From an uncultured Paracoccaceae bacterium (GTDB lineage Bacteria; Pseudomonadota; Alphaproteobacteria; Rhodobacterales; Rhodobacteraceae): 64,000 nt of DNA. Location: the NCBI GenBank assembly GCA_937872465.1, contig CALMSR010000040.1, forward strand, positions 142,279-206,278, in the 5' to 3' direction. A model generated the notes under the pieces. The model did not search any database and had not been told where the DNA came from. It worked only from the letters and a program-made list of their open reading frames with translations. The position numbers and the translations under genes are program-made. Below are positions 35,899 to 46,100 of the stretch, in pieces. The number at the start of each line of letters is the position of its first letter. Position 1 is the first letter of the stretch.

Positions 35899-36294
35899 CC
35901 GGCGCTGCGGCCGACCCCGCGCGGGGGCCGGCAGGAAGGCCCGCTTCCGCTCGCCGAAGTGCAGGCAGACGGACGCGCCGTCGAGCGGCGTCGTCTTGCG
36001 GTTGCGGAAGGCTTGCATCGGATGGAGCGACGTCCGCCCGAGGTCGAACCTTCCCAGCACCTCGGCGATCGCTGCGGAAGCGGGCCGGAAGCCACCGGCC
36101 TTCGCAATGCCCGGAAGCTTCTGGACCTTCTCGTCCGATCCTCGGTCGAACTCCCTGGAAAACCGTTCCGGTGGCGATGCCTCTCCGGCTTCGCTGCGCG
36201 CCTGTCGGCGATCGCAAGGTCGCTGTCGAAGCCCTTGGCCGGATCGGGTCCTGCGGCGCCCGGCCCGGAAGGCGTCGGGGCGGGCCAGCGCCGA
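35899..36294. other. 396-nt stretch with no confident gene; possible decayed gene on the minus strand
   Basis: No ORF with a good start and ribosome-binding site is present. On the minus strand one frame without stops ends at 35890 and reads protein-like: KVQKLPGIAKAGGFRPASA, then AIAEVLGRFDLGRTSL and RNRKTTPLDGASVCLHFGER. It has no ATG until 43 codons from its end. A nearby frame contains KGFDSDLA, reminiscent of a DDE transposase but too short to trust. The stretch may be a frameshifted gene remnant. Confidence 0.35.
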
Positions 36295-36894
36295 TCATTC
36301 CGGCAGGATGTCGCCGTGCTCCCAGGCGTTGTTCTTGCCGATGTCGGATTCGTAGACATAGCTGTCCTCGACCCCGGGAATGCGGGCGAAATCCTCCAGC
36401 GTCGTCTCCGGAAGCAGGGTGTAGCGCACCCCGGTGAAGGGCGGCACGCCGCGCAGCGCGGCGGTGACCGAGCTGGCGCAGAGCATCTTCGGCGTCCGCC
36501 CCTCGGCAACCGCATTGGCCATCACCCGATCCGCCGTCTCCCGGCTGACATAGATCTTCTGGGAATGCACGAAATGCGAGAAGCGCGCGTGATAGCGCTC
36601 GTAATAGTCGAGATAGCGCGGGGTGATGCCGTAATGCACGTCGCCGCGCCGGGGCAGGTCGGGATGGGTGAAGGTGCCGGCCGGATCGTAGAGCACGCGC
36701 TGCGAGCCGTTGATCACCAGCGCCGAATGCGCCGACCGCCCGGTCTCGGCATTGACCATGGAGACCAGCGTGACCGAGGGCGGCTCGGTGCTGACGTAGC
36801 GGGCACGCGCGATTTCCTCCGGTTCCGCCGAACGATAGACCTCGCAGCCCGCCAGCGATCCCGCCGCCACCAGCACGAGCATGATCCGCAGCAT
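36295..36894 (-). CDS. Lipoprotein of unknown function
   Basis: This 199-residue protein has a lipoprotein signal: MLRIMLVLVAAGSLAGC with lipobox LAGC and Cys17 as the lipidated residue. The mature part contains NGSQRVLYDPAGTFTHP and RGDVHYGITPRYLDYYERYH, like the DUF4105/amidase-type conserved Asn, His and Cys environment (MLCASSV later), but no enzyme family is secure. It should be attached to the inner or outer membrane. It lies 41 nt after the oxidase subunit IV gene on the same strand. Confidence 0.75.
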   Translation of the reverse strand: MLRIMLVLVAAGSLAGCEVYRSAEPEEIARARYVSTEPPSVTLVSMVNAETGRSAHSALVINGSQRVLYDPAGTFTHPDLPRRGDVHYGITPRYLDYYERYHARFSHFVHSQKIYVSRETADRVMANAVAEGRTPKMLCASSVTAALRGVPPFTGVRYTLLPETTLEDFARIPGVEDSYVYESDIGKNNAWEHGDILPE

Positions 36895-36935
36895 GCGCGC
36901 CCTTCCGGCGCCCGCCCGCGACCGCCGTCCCGCCG

Positions 36936-37070
36936 TCAGCTGTTGAAAAGCGCCAGGAAGATCAGCGCGGCCAGCGCGAAGCCGAAGATATAAACCCACA
37001 TGCGCAGGAAGCCCTCGAAGGTCTTCTCCTGCTCCTTGATGTCCATCTTGCCGTATTCGTAATCCGCCAT
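36936..37070 (-). CDS. aa3-type cytochrome c oxidase subunit IV
   Basis: This 44-residue protein, too short for most gene finders, reads MADYEYGKMDIKEQEKTFEG followed by one membrane helix (MWVYIFGFALAALIFLALF). It matches the small bacterial aa3 subunit IV family (as in Paracoccus and Rhodobacter), a single-helix companion of the terminal oxidase. The acidic/basic amphipathic N-terminus and helix are exactly as expected. The core oxidase genes are not in the window; in this group the subunit IV gene is often unlinked. Confidence 0.9.
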   Translation of the reverse strand: MADYEYGKMDIKEQEKTFEGFLRMWVYIFGFALAALIFLALFNS

Positions 37071-37108
37071 CGCCCGTCTCCTCGACCCTTCGTTCCGTCC
37101 CACGCCTT

Positions 37109-38179
37109 CTAACCCGATCCCGGCGCGCTGTCAGGTGCCTTTTCGCGCCGCTGCCAGAGCCAGGTGCCGCCCGAATCCCGCCACCGCACCGCCGCGCCCG
37201 TCCGGTGCAGGTGGTTGAGATGCCCCACCGCCTCGGCCAGCGCCAGCCCGTAGGCCGCGCCGCCGATGCGCCGGCCGAAGAGCGGCTCGAAGCATTCGCT
37301 GGCGCGGCGCGGCCGGTCGAGGAAGGCCCCGAGCGCCGTCAGCGCCGCCTCCTGATGCGCGATCAGCTGCTCCAGCCGCAGATCGAGCCCGGTGAAGGGC
37401 AGGCGATGGCCGGGCAGCGCCAGATGCTCCGGCCCGGCCAGCGCGCGGAGCCGCCGGCAGGAAGCGATCCAGGCCCCGACCGGATCGGCCTCGGGCTCGG
37501 TGGGATAGACGCCGAGATTGGGCGTGATGCCCGGCAGCACCTGGTCGCCGACGAGCACCAGGTCGTGGCCGAGCCCCCAGAGCAGCGCCGCCTCCGGCGC
37601 GTGGCCGTGCCCGATCTCCACCCGCCAGCGCCGTCCGCCGGCCTCGATCTCCTCGTCCTGCACGATGCGGCGGAAGCCGAGCGGCATGGGCGCCACCACA
37701 TCGGCGAAGTTGAAGGGCCGCGCCTCCGCGCGCGCGGCCAGCATCTCCGCCTCCATCCCGGCGCCGCGCCAGAAGTCCAGCGCCTCCACCGGAGGTCGTT
37801 CCTGCACGTCGAGGGTCAGCATGCGCGCATAGAGCCAGGCGGTGCGGGTGGCCCAGAGCTCGGCGCCGAGGCCCCCCTGGAACCAACCGGCGAGCCCCAC
37901 ATGGTCGGGATGGTGATGGGTCAGCACCACCCGCCGCACCGGGCGCCCGGCGAGCGGCCCGGCCAGCGCCGCCTGCCACCATTCCCGGCAGGCGGGCGTA
38001 TCGAGGCCGGCGTCGACGATCGTCCAGCCGTCACCCTCGTCGAGCGCATAGACGTTGAGATGGTCGGGCCGGAACGGCAGCGGCAGGCGCAGCCAGAGCA
38101 CGCCCTCGGCGATCTCGACCGACGCCCCCGGCGCCGGCGGCTCCGGGTGGGGATAGTGCAGGCCGCCGGCCCTCCGCAT
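37109..38179 (-). CDS. MBL-fold metallo-hydrolase
   Basis: This 356-residue cytosolic protein has the metallo-beta-lactamase motif THHHPDH at 87-93, further ligands in IGHGHAPEA near 185-193 and GDQVLPG near 208-214, and a GHRLPF segment near 248. The C-terminal 80 residues are helical, as in the group with a BLACTAMASE-like plus winged-helix tail. It begins 3 nt after the acyl-CoA dehydrogenase stop, so the two are coupled. Hydrolysis of an acyl-CoA-related thioester is an inference from context. Confidence 0.87.
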   Translation of the reverse strand: MRRAGGLHYPHPEPPAPGASVEIAEGVLWLRLPLPFRPDHLNVYALDEGDGWTIVDAGLDTPACREWWQAALAGPLAGRPVRRVVLTHHHPDHVGLAGWFQGGLGAELWATRTAWLYARMLTLDVQERPPVEALDFWRGAGMEAEMLAARAEARPFNFADVVAPMPLGFRRIVQDEEIEAGGRRWRVEIGHGHAPEAALLWGLGHDLVLVGDQVLPGITPNLGVYPTEPEADPVGAWIASCRRLRALAGPEHLALPGHRLPFTGLDLRLEQLIAHQEAALTALGAFLDRPRRASECFEPLFGRRIGGAAYGLALAEAVGHLNHLHRTGAAVRWRDSGGTWLWQRREKAPDSAPGSG

Positions 38180-38182
38180 GCG

Positions 38183-39874
38183 TCAGGCTTCGAAATCGAT
38201 GGCGCGCAGCGTCGCGGCGCCGGCGCAGGCGCGGGCGGCGAGCCCCCCGACCTCGCTCAGCATGTGCCGAAGGTGGAAATCCGCGAGCGCCGCGCGCTGC
38301 CCGCCGCCGCCCTCCGCCTCCGCCGCCTTCAGCAGGTAATGCCCGCCGAGCGTCAGCGCGAAGGCCCTCAGATACGGCACCGCGCCCGCGAATCTTTCGT
38401 CGCCCGCGGCGGCCAGCATCCACGCCGTCGCCTCCGAGACCTGCCCGGCCGCGGCGCCGAGCCGCACGCCGCGTGCGCCGGCGGCCGCTGCCGTCGCCGC
38501 GATCTCGCCGATCAGCGCCCGGGCCGCGGCGCCTCCGTCCGCGAGCTTGCGCCCGACCAGATCCATCGCCTGGATGCCGTTGGTGCCCTCGTAGATCGCC
38601 GTCACCCGCACGTCGCGGTAGAATTGCGCGATCCCGGTCTCCTCGATATAGCCCATGCCGCCGACCACCTGCATGGCGAGCGAACTCACGTCGCAGCCGG
38701 TGTCGGTGCCGAAGGCCTTGGCGATCGGGGTCAGGAAGGCCGCCCGCGCCGCCCAGCCCGCCTCGCCGGTCGCCGCGGCCATGTCGGTGGAGAGCGCGCA
38801 ATCGAGGCAGATCGCCCGCGCGGTGGCGGTCAGCGCGCCCATGGTCGCGAGCATCCGGCGCACGTCGGCATGGCCGAGGAGGCTGGTCGCGGCACCGTCG
38901 GCCCCGCGTCCCTGCACCCGGTCGCGGGCATAGGCCAGCGCCGCCTGCAGCGCGGCATCCGCCGAGCCGAGCCCCTCGACGCCGACCCCGAGGCGGGCGT
39001 TGTTCATCATGGTGAACATCGCCGCCATGCCCCGATGCGCGCCCCCCACCAGCCAGCCGGTCGCGCCCTCGTAATGCATCACGCAGGTCGGCGAGCCGTG
39101 CAGCCCCATCTTGTGCTCGAGCGATTCCGCGCGCAGGCCGTTGGCCCGGCCCGGTCGTCCGTCGCCATCGGGCAGGAATTTCGGCACCAGGAAGAGCGAG
39201 ATGCCGCGCGTGCCCGGCGCCCCGTCCGGCAGCCGGGCCAGAACCATGTGGCAGATGTTCTCCGCCATGTCGTGATCGCCCCAGGAGATGAAGATCTTCT
39301 GCCCCGTGATCGCATAGCTCCCCGCGCCGTCGGGCTCGGCCCTCGTGCGGATCGCGCCGACGTCCGAGCCCGCCTGCGGCTCGGTCAGGTTCATCGTCCC
39401 GGTCCATGCGCCGCTGACGAGCTTCGGCAGGTAGATCGCCCTGAGCTCCGCGTCGCCATGGGCCTGCAGCGCCTCGATCGCACCCTGGGTGAGCAGCGGC
39501 GCCAGCGACAGCGCGAGGTTGGCCCCGGCCATCATCTCGTTGACGCAGGTCAGAAGCAGCGTCGGCAGCCCCGAGCCGCCCTGCTCGGGATCGGCGGTCA
39601 GCCCGATCCAGCCGCCCTCGGCGATGGCGCGATAGGCCTCCGCGAAGCCCGGGGTGCTGCGCACCACGCCGTTCTCCAGCCGCGCCGGCTCCAGGTCGCC
39701 CGCCCGCCGCAGGGGCGCCATCACCTCCTCGGCGAGCCGCGCCGCGCCGCTCAGGACCGCCTCGACGGTCTCGGGGGTCGCCTCGGCGAAACGCCCGGTC
39801 CCGGCCAGCCGGCCGCCGCCCAGAACCGCGTCGATCAGGAAGCGCATCTCGGCGACGGGGGCGCGGTAGCTCAT
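38183..39874 (-). CDS. Acyl-CoA dehydrogenase, DmdC-like long form
   Basis: This 563-residue flavoenzyme is longer than the 380-residue short-chain enzymes and fits the 580-600 residue branch that includes 3-methylmercaptopropionyl-CoA dehydrogenase. It begins MSYRAPVAEMRFLI. FAD and substrate motifs are MNLTEPQAGSDVGAIRT near 157-173 and ITGQKIFISWGDHD near 190. QVVGGMGYIEETGIAQFYRDVRV near 415 and YEGTNGIQAMDLVGRK near 440 match ACAD signatures. The C-terminal 120 residues form the extra helical domain of this branch. The true acyl-CoA substrate is not determined. Confidence 0.9.
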   Translation of the reverse strand: MSYRAPVAEMRFLIDAVLGGGRLAGTGRFAEATPETVEAVLSGAARLAEEVMAPLRRAGDLEPARLENGVVRSTPGFAEAYRAIAEGGWIGLTADPEQGGSGLPTLLLTCVNEMMAGANLALSLAPLLTQGAIEALQAHGDAELRAIYLPKLVSGAWTGTMNLTEPQAGSDVGAIRTRAEPDGAGSYAITGQKIFISWGDHDMAENICHMVLARLPDGAPGTRGISLFLVPKFLPDGDGRPGRANGLRAESLEHKMGLHGSPTCVMHYEGATGWLVGGAHRGMAAMFTMMNNARLGVGVEGLGSADAALQAALAYARDRVQGRGADGAATSLLGHADVRRMLATMGALTATARAICLDCALSTDMAAATGEAGWAARAAFLTPIAKAFGTDTGCDVSSLAMQVVGGMGYIEETGIAQFYRDVRVTAIYEGTNGIQAMDLVGRKLADGGAAARALIGEIAATAAAAGARGVRLGAAAGQVSEATAWMLAAAGDERFAGAVPYLRAFALTLGGHYLLKAAEAEGGGGQRAALADFHLRHMLSEVGGLAARACAGAATLRAIDFEA

Positions 39875-40008
39875 GGCGATCTCGCTCGTTGGGCCGTGCT
39901 GGCGGCAGAATCGGCTTTCGGGGAACGGCCCGGGCAGGTATGGAGCCGCGGCAGAGGGCGGCAACCTAGGGCCTGCCGCCGGAAGCGACAAGCGAGACGC
40001 GCCACATT

Positions 40009-40980
40009 ATGGCCGAAATGAACACCGTCATCCTGTCCGACAGCGCCCGCGGCCTGCGCGCGGCGGCGGGCCTTCTGCGCGCGGGCCAGCTCGTCGCCTT
40101 CCCCACCGAGACCGTCTACGGGCTCGGCGCCAATGCCCGCGACGACCGCGCCGTGGCGCGGATCTTCACCGCCAAGGGAAGGCCGGTCTTCAACCCCCTG
40201 ATCGTGCATGTGCCCGATGCCGCGATGGCGCTCGAGCTCGCGGAATTCTCGCCGGCCGCCGAGGCGCTGGCCAGACGTTTCTGGCCGGGGCCGCTCACCC
40301 TCGTCCTGACCCGCCGTCCGGAGACCGGCCTCTCGGGCCTCGCCACCGCCGGCCTCGACACCGTGGCGCTGCGCGTGCCGGCGCATCCGCTCGCCCATCG
40401 GCTGCTCGAGGAATTCGGCGGCCCGCTCGCCGCGCCCTCGGCCAATCCCTCCGGCGGGGTCAGCCCGACGACGCGGGCGCATGTGCTCGACGGGCTCGAC
40501 GGCGCCATCGCCGCGGTGCTCGACGGCGGCGCCTGCCCGGTGGGGCTCGAATCGACCATCGTGGGCTTCGACCGCGACACGGCCGTGCTGCTGCGTCCCG
40601 GCGGGCTGCCGGTCGAGGAGATCGCCGCCCTGCTCGGCCGGCCCGTGGATACCCTGACCACGCGCCATGTCACGGCGCCGGGCCAGCTGCAGTCGCATTA
40701 CGCGCCGCGCGCGACGCTGCGCCTCGACGCCGCCGGGGCGGCAAGCGACGAGATCTGGCTGGGCTTCGGCCCGGTCGCCAGCCTGCGGCCCGGCCTCAAT
40801 CTCTCCGAGCGCGGCGATCTGGTGGAAGCGGCGGCCAATCTCTTCGCGCATCTGCGCGCCGCCGACGCGCTGGCCGCCGAGGCGGGGCTCTCGCGCATCG
40901 CCGTGGCCCCGGTCCCCGACAGCGGCCTCGGCCTCGGCATCAACGACCGCCTGCGCCGCGCCGCCGCGCCGCGCTTCTGA
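40009..40980 (+). CDS. L-threonylcarbamoyladenylate synthase (Sua5 type)
   Basis: This 323-residue enzyme makes threonylcarbamoyl-AMP from threonine, bicarbonate and ATP for the t6A37 tRNA modification. Residues 1-205 are the YrdC domain, with FPTETVYGLGANA near 30-42, KGRPVFNPLIVHV near 55-67 and PSANPSGGVSPTT near 143-155. After a linker (SHYAPRATL near 226) comes the C-terminal Sua5 domain (about 235-320), so this is the two-domain Sua5 form rather than the short TsaC. An ATG three codons in (MNTVIL) is an alternative start. Confidence 0.93.
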   Translation: MAEMNTVILSDSARGLRAAAGLLRAGQLVAFPTETVYGLGANARDDRAVARIFTAKGRPVFNPLIVHVPDAAMALELAEFSPAAEALARRFWPGPLTLVLTRRPETGLSGLATAGLDTVALRVPAHPLAHRLLEEFGGPLAAPSANPSGGVSPTTRAHVLDGLDGAIAAVLDGGACPVGLESTIVGFDRDTAVLLRPGGLPVEEIAALLGRPVDTLTTRHVTAPGQLQSHYAPRATLRLDAAGAASDEIWLGFGPVASLRPGLNLSERGDLVEAAANLFAHLRAADALAAEAGLSRIAVAPVPDSGLGLGINDRLRRAAAPRF

Positions 40981-41009
40981 GCCCGGAAGCGGCGGCGGGC
41001 GGGGCGCGG

Positions 41010-41597
41010 CTACCGGATCTCGATCCTGCCCACGATGATGTCGCCGCTGCGTTCGGCGGTCGCCGCCGCCGCCAGCGCCGCGGGTCCGGGCTCGCAGGGA
41101 CCCTCCCAGGCGGCCCGCCCGTGCTGGTCCACCGCGCCCTTGATCAGGCTGGCGACCTGCGCGTTTCCGTAGGCGAGGCCCTCGGCCACGAGGATCCCGA
41201 TGGCATCCTCGAGCACCTCGTTGGCCTCCGCGAGCGTATAGGTCATCGGCGGCGCGTCGAGGCCGCAGCGGTGCTGCCTGAAGAGCCAGTCGTGGAGCGC
41301 ATAGGCGGGCCCGTAGGACCAGGGCGAGAGGCCCTTCACGCTCCAGAAGAGCCGCGGGATCGATCCGCCGTCGGTGAACATCGCGCCCGGCACGATCCGG
41401 CGGCCGCCGCGCTCGTAGGTCAGCGGATCGCTTTCGTCCGGGACGAAGACGAAGCGATCCTCGCGCACCCATTTGATGAGCAGGACGCCGTGCAGCTCGC
41501 CCCGTTGCTCCTGCGGCTTCCCGCCGTCAAGGCAGCCCGCCAGAAGTGCCAGGGCCGCGAGACCGAGGGCGATCCTCGGCAATTGGCCGGCCGGCAT
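41010..41597 (-). CDS. DUF1353 lipoprotein
   Basis: This 195-residue protein has a lipoprotein signal with lipobox LLAGC near 17-21 (MPAGQLPRIALGLAALALLAGC). The mature region matches DUF1353: FTDGGSIPRLFWSVKG, then YGPAYALHDWLFRQHRCG with the family's conserved Asp and His. DUF1353 is seen in phage and bacterial proteins without a proven role. It starts 1 nt after the AlgH stop and is co-transcribed with it. Confidence 0.85.
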   Translation of the reverse strand: MPAGQLPRIALGLAALALLAGCLDGGKPQEQRGELHGVLLIKWVREDRFVFVPDESDPLTYERGGRRIVPGAMFTDGGSIPRLFWSVKGLSPWSYGPAYALHDWLFRQHRCGLDAPPMTYTLAEANEVLEDAIGILVAEGLAYGNAQVASLIKGAVDQHGRAAWEGPCEPGPAALAAAATAERSGDIIVGRIEIR

Positions 41598-41598
41598 C

Positions 41599-42171
41599 TC
41601 AGGCCCGGCCACCGCCGGCCGAGAGCAGCCGCGGGTCGATCGAGATCGAGCGCAGCGCCGCCTCCCACTTGTCCGTGTCGCGGGTTCCGAACACCAGATC
41701 CGGATCCGCGGCCGCAGTCAGCCAGCCGTTCGCCTGGATCTCGCCCTCGAGCTGCCCCGGCCCCCAGCCGGCATAGCCCAGCGCCAGCAGCGCCCGCATC
41801 GGACCGGCGCCGCGGGCCATGTCCTGCAGCACGTCCAGCGTCGCGGTCATCGCGAAGCGCGGATCGACCTTCAGGCTGGCGCCCTCGGCGTCGTATTCCG
41901 CCGAATGCAGCACGAAGCCGCGGCCGTGCTCCACCGGCCCGCCGAAATGCACGCCGATCCCGGCCACATCCGCCGTCGCCTCGATCTCGAGCTGCTTGAG
42001 CAGGCTCGCGAAGCGCAGCTCCTGCGCGGGCTTGTTGACGATCAGCCCCATCGCACCCTCGGCCGAATGCGCGCAGACGAAGATCACCGACCGCTCGAAG
42101 CGCGGGTCGCCCATGCCGGGCATGGCGATGAGCAGCTGGCCGTCGAGGAAGCGCGCGTCGGAGGTGTCCAT
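41599..42171 (-). CDS. YqgE/AlgH family protein
   Basis: This 190-residue cytosolic protein of the UPF0301 family begins FLDGQLLIAMPGMGDPRFERSVIF. HSAEGAMGLIVNKP near 36-49 and FGGPVEHGRGFVLHS near 75-89 are the family signatures, and GYAGWGPGQLEGEI lies near 131-144. AlgH was first seen as a regulator of alginate synthesis in Pseudomonas, but the general function is unknown. Only 127 nt separate it from the divergent DsbD-like gene. Confidence 0.94.
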   Translation of the reverse strand: MDTSDARFLDGQLLIAMPGMGDPRFERSVIFVCAHSAEGAMGLIVNKPAQELRFASLLKQLEIEATADVAGIGVHFGGPVEHGRGFVLHSAEYDAEGASLKVDPRFAMTATLDVLQDMARGAGPMRALLALGYAGWGPGQLEGEIQANGWLTAAADPDLVFGTRDTDKWEAALRSISIDPRLLSAGGGRA

Positions 42172-42298
42172 TTCCCCAACATGAGGCCCCGGCCCCGCCT
42201 TGACAAGCGAGCCCGCGCGGCCGTGATCGCCGCATTGTGACTGCCACCGGCCGCCGCGCCCCCCTATGCTCCGCCCGACACGTCGCGAAGGATCCCGC

Positions 42299-43129
42299 AT
42301 GCATCCTGGCCTCGCCACCCTCGCCGCCCTCGCCATCGCGGCCCTGATCGCCGCCGCCCCGGCCCGGAGCGAGCCCGGCCTGCCCGAGGGCCTGCGCGGC
42401 ATCGACCTGATCGAGGGCTGGCGCCAGGCCGACGGCACCCATGTCGCGGCGCTGGAGGTGCGGCTCGCCCCGGGCTGGCACACCTATTGGCGGGTGCCCG
42501 GCGAGGCGGGGATCCCGCCGCGGCTCGACTGGTCGCGCTCGCGCAACCTCGCCGCGGTCCGCTACGAATGGCCCCGGCCGCGGGTCTTCGATTTCGCCGG
42601 TCTGCGCACGATCGGCTATGCCGACACGCTGGTCCTGCCGGTGATCCTGACCCCCGAGCGGCCGGGCGAGCCGATCGAGGTCGAGCTCGACCTCCTGCTC
42701 GGGGTCTGCGCCGACATCTGCGTGCCCGCCGAGGCGCGGCTCGGCGCGAACCTCGCCCCGGACGGCCCGGCCAGCGGCAGGGCCGCGATCGAGGCCGCGC
42801 GGGCCGATCGGCCGCGCAGCGCCACCGAGGCCGGGGTGACCTCGGTCACCTGCCGGCTGGTGCCGGGTCCGGCGGGAATGGATCTCGACACGACCGTGCG
42901 CTTCGCCGCCCCACCCGGCGCCGACCAGGTCGCGGTGCTCGAGCCCGGCGGCCCCGGGCTCAGAATCGGCCCGGCAGAGAGCCGCACCGAGGGCCGGTCG
43001 GTGCATGCGAAGGCCCGCATCAAGGGCCGCGGCGGCGCCGGCCCGGTGCTCGACCGGGGCGGCCTGCGCCTCACCCTGCTCGACGGCAGCCGCGCCGTCG
43101 ACATCCGCGGCTGCGCCGCGCCCGGCTGA
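42299..43129 (+). CDS. Stand-alone DsbD alpha-like periplasmic protein
   Basis: This 276-residue exported protein has a signal peptide ending near residue 24 (ARS/EP) and one domain like the N-terminal alpha domain of DsbD/ScsB thiol reductases. The likely redox pair lies in LLGVCADICVPAEA near 138-151 (CxxxC, as in the DsbD alpha active loop), and WHTYWRVPGEAGIPP is the family opening. The membrane and thioredoxin domains of full DsbD are absent and no ccdA is adjacent. It is convergent with the RND pump. It may accept electrons from a CcdA-type protein elsewhere and reduce a copper or cytochrome-maturation target; this is inference. Confidence 0.85.
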   Translation: MHPGLATLAALAIAALIAAAPARSEPGLPEGLRGIDLIEGWRQADGTHVAALEVRLAPGWHTYWRVPGEAGIPPRLDWSRSRNLAAVRYEWPRPRVFDFAGLRTIGYADTLVLPVILTPERPGEPIEVELDLLLGVCADICVPAEARLGANLAPDGPASGRAAIEAARADRPRSATEAGVTSVTCRLVPGPAGMDLDTTVRFAAPPGADQVAVLEPGGPGLRIGPAESRTEGRSVHAKARIKGRGGAGPVLDRGGLRLTLLDGSRAVDIRGCAAPG

Positions 43130-43145
43130 CCGGACGCAAACTGCC

Positions 43146-46100
43146 TCACGTCCCGCGCGCCGCGCCCGACCGGCGCAGCAGGATCGCCCCGGCCAGCGCG
43201 CCCGCGGCCAGCAGAACCGCCATCCCCGCCGCCAGGGCCGCCAGCGCCACCCAGCCCGGCGGCCAACCGGGCAGGAACGGCGCCAGCCGCGCCGCCGGGC
43301 CGGCCAGCGCCCCCTCCAGGAGCCAGGGGCCGAGCGTGACGCCGAGCCAGGCAAAGCCGGCGAGGCTCGCCACCGCGACGATCGCGCTCAGCCCCGGCGC
43401 CGGCCCCCGGCGCCGCAGCCCCAGGCCCCGCCGCCAGGCGGTCAGCAGCCGCGCGATATCGCGCTGCACCACCACCAGCGCCGGCACGAGGATCAGCACC
43501 AGCACCGCACCGATGCCCAGCCCGTAGACCAGCGTCACCACCGTCGGCTTGAGAAACAGCGCCTGGCTCGAGCGCTCGTACATCAGCGGCCCGAGGCCCA
43601 GCACCGTGGTCAGCGAGGTGAGCAGGATCGGCCGCAGCCGGTCGCCCGCCGCCGCGACCACCGCCGGCACCAGCGCCCGCCGCGCCCCGTGGCCGTCGAT
43701 GGTGGCGATGAGCACGATGGCGTTGTTGATGATGATGCCGGTCATGCCGATCAGCCCCACCACCGTGAAGAGGCTCATGGCGAGGCCCCATTGCCAGTGG
43801 CCCCAGATCGTGCCGATCAGCCCGAAGGGGATGACCGCCATCACCACCAGCGGCCGCACCCAGCTCTCGAAGACCCAGGCGAGCGTGAGATAGATCCCCG
43901 CGAGGCAGAGCAGGAAGCCCACCAGCGCCTCGCCGAGGAAGTCCCGCTCCTGCGCCGCCAGCCCGCCGAACTCGTAATCCACGCCGAAGCGCTCGGCGAT
44001 GCCGGGCAGGATCGCCGTCTCGAGCTCCCGCGTCAGCTCCGCCGCCGCCGCCGGGTCGTCCTCCGAGACGTCGCCGGTCACGCTCACCCCCCGCCGGCCG
44101 TCCTCGCGCCCGAGCGCCGAGAAGCCCGGCCGGCTCTCCACGCTCACGATCTCGGAGAGCGGCACATGCGCCCCGTCCGCGGTGCGCAGCCGCGTCCGGC
44201 TGAGGAAATCCGCGGCGGTCTCGTCCTCGGGCAGGCCGACCCGCACCGTCGCCGTGCGGGTGCCCTCGGCGAATTCGGCCGCCTCGATGCCTTCGAGCCG
44301 GGCGAAGAGCTCCGCCCCGACCGCCTCGATGGAGAAGCCCAGCCGCTTGCCGAGCGGCGTGAGGTCGAGCACCAGCTCGGTCTTGTCGTAGGCGAGGCTG
44401 TCCTCGAGCCCGCTGACGATCGCCAGCGGCGCCAGCTCGGCCTTCAGCGCCTCGGCCGCGGCCTTGAGCACCCGCACGTCGGGCCCGAAGAACTTCACGT
44501 CGAGCGCGTCGCCGCCCGGCCCCTGCCCCCAGCTGCGGAAGCTGAGCGTCTCGAGCCTGGGCAGCCGCACCACCTCCGCCTCCAGCGCCTGCACGAAGAC
44601 CTGCCCCGAATAGGGCCGGAGATCGGGGTCGATCAGATCCACGTCGATGGCGCCGAGCTGGTCGGGATCCTTGGTCTCCTCGCCGGCGAGGCCGCGCCCG
44701 GAAGTGGCGCCGAGGACCGCGATCGCCGAGGCGACCGGCGCGCGCCCGTGCTCGGCGGCGAAGCGCGCGTCCACCGCCGCGACCGCCCGCTCCAGCTCGC
44801 GCACCATGGCCTCGGTATCGGCGCGGCCGGCGCCGGGCAGCATCGCCACATTGGCGGTCACCGACCCCTGCTCGGGCGGCGAGAAGAATCGCCAGGTCAC
44901 GTCGCCGCGGATGAACATCGCCGCCGATTGCGCCAGCAGGAGCAGCGCCGCCGCGATCACCGGATAGCGCAGCCGGATGATCCAGCGCACCCCCGGCTCG
45001 AAGACGCGCGTGCGGAACGCCTCCAGCCCGCGGTTGACGAGGCGGCTCGGCGCATCCGCCCAGGACCGCGGCCGCGCCGCCAGCGCGCGGGCCATGTGAT
45101 GCGGCAGGACCAGGAAGCATTCGACGAGGCTCGCGCTCAGGACCGCGATCACCGTGAAGGGGATGTCGGAAATCAGCGTGCCGAAGCGCCCGCCGATGAA
45201 GGCCAGGCCGAAGAAGGCGAGGATCGTGGTGATCGTCGCCGAGAAGACCGGCAGCGCCATGCGCCGCGCCGCGGTCTCGGCCGCCACCGCCGGCGCCTCG
45301 GCGCGGTGCCGCCGCCGCCAGTCGGCATGCTCCGCCACAACGATGGCATCGTCCACCACCAGGCCGAGGCAGAGGATCAGCCCGAAGATCGACATCATGT
45401 TGAGCGTCAGCCCCGCGGAGAACATCAGCCCGACCGCGGCACTCATCGCCACCGGGATGCCCGCCGCCACCCAGAAGGCGGTGCGCGCATTGAGGAAGAG
45501 GAAGAGCAGCCCCACCACCAGCGCCAGCCCGATCATCCCGTTCCGGAGCAGCAGGTCGAGCCGGTCGGTGATGCCCTCGGCCCGGGTGCGCACCAGCTCG
45601 ATCCTCACCCCCTCGGGCAGGCTCGCCTGCAGCGCCGCCGCGACCTCGCGGGTCTTGCGCTGCATGGCGATGGCGTCGCCCCGGTCGCTGCGGTCCACCC
45701 TTATCGAGATCGCCGGCGCGCCGTTCACGAAATAGGCCCGGCCGGCATCCGCGCCCTCCGCCGCCACCCGCGCCACGTCGCGGATGCGCAGCTCGGCGCC
45801 ATCGGCGTCCGAACGGATCGCCAGCTCGCCGATCGCATCCGCCTCGCGCCGCTCGCTGCCGGCGCGCAGCCGCGTGCCGCTGCCCGCCACGTCGCCCGCC
45901 GGCGCGGCGGCGGCGCCGGCGGCGATCACGTCGGCGATCTCGCGCAGGGTGATGTCGTGGCGGATCAGCTGTGCCTCGGGCACCTCGACGCGGATCACCG
46001 GATCGGCCACGCCGCGGATCGTGGTCCGCGTGATGCCCTCCCGGTAGAGCCGGGCGACGAATTCGTCGGCGTAGCGCCCGAGGCTCGCCACCGGCACCGG

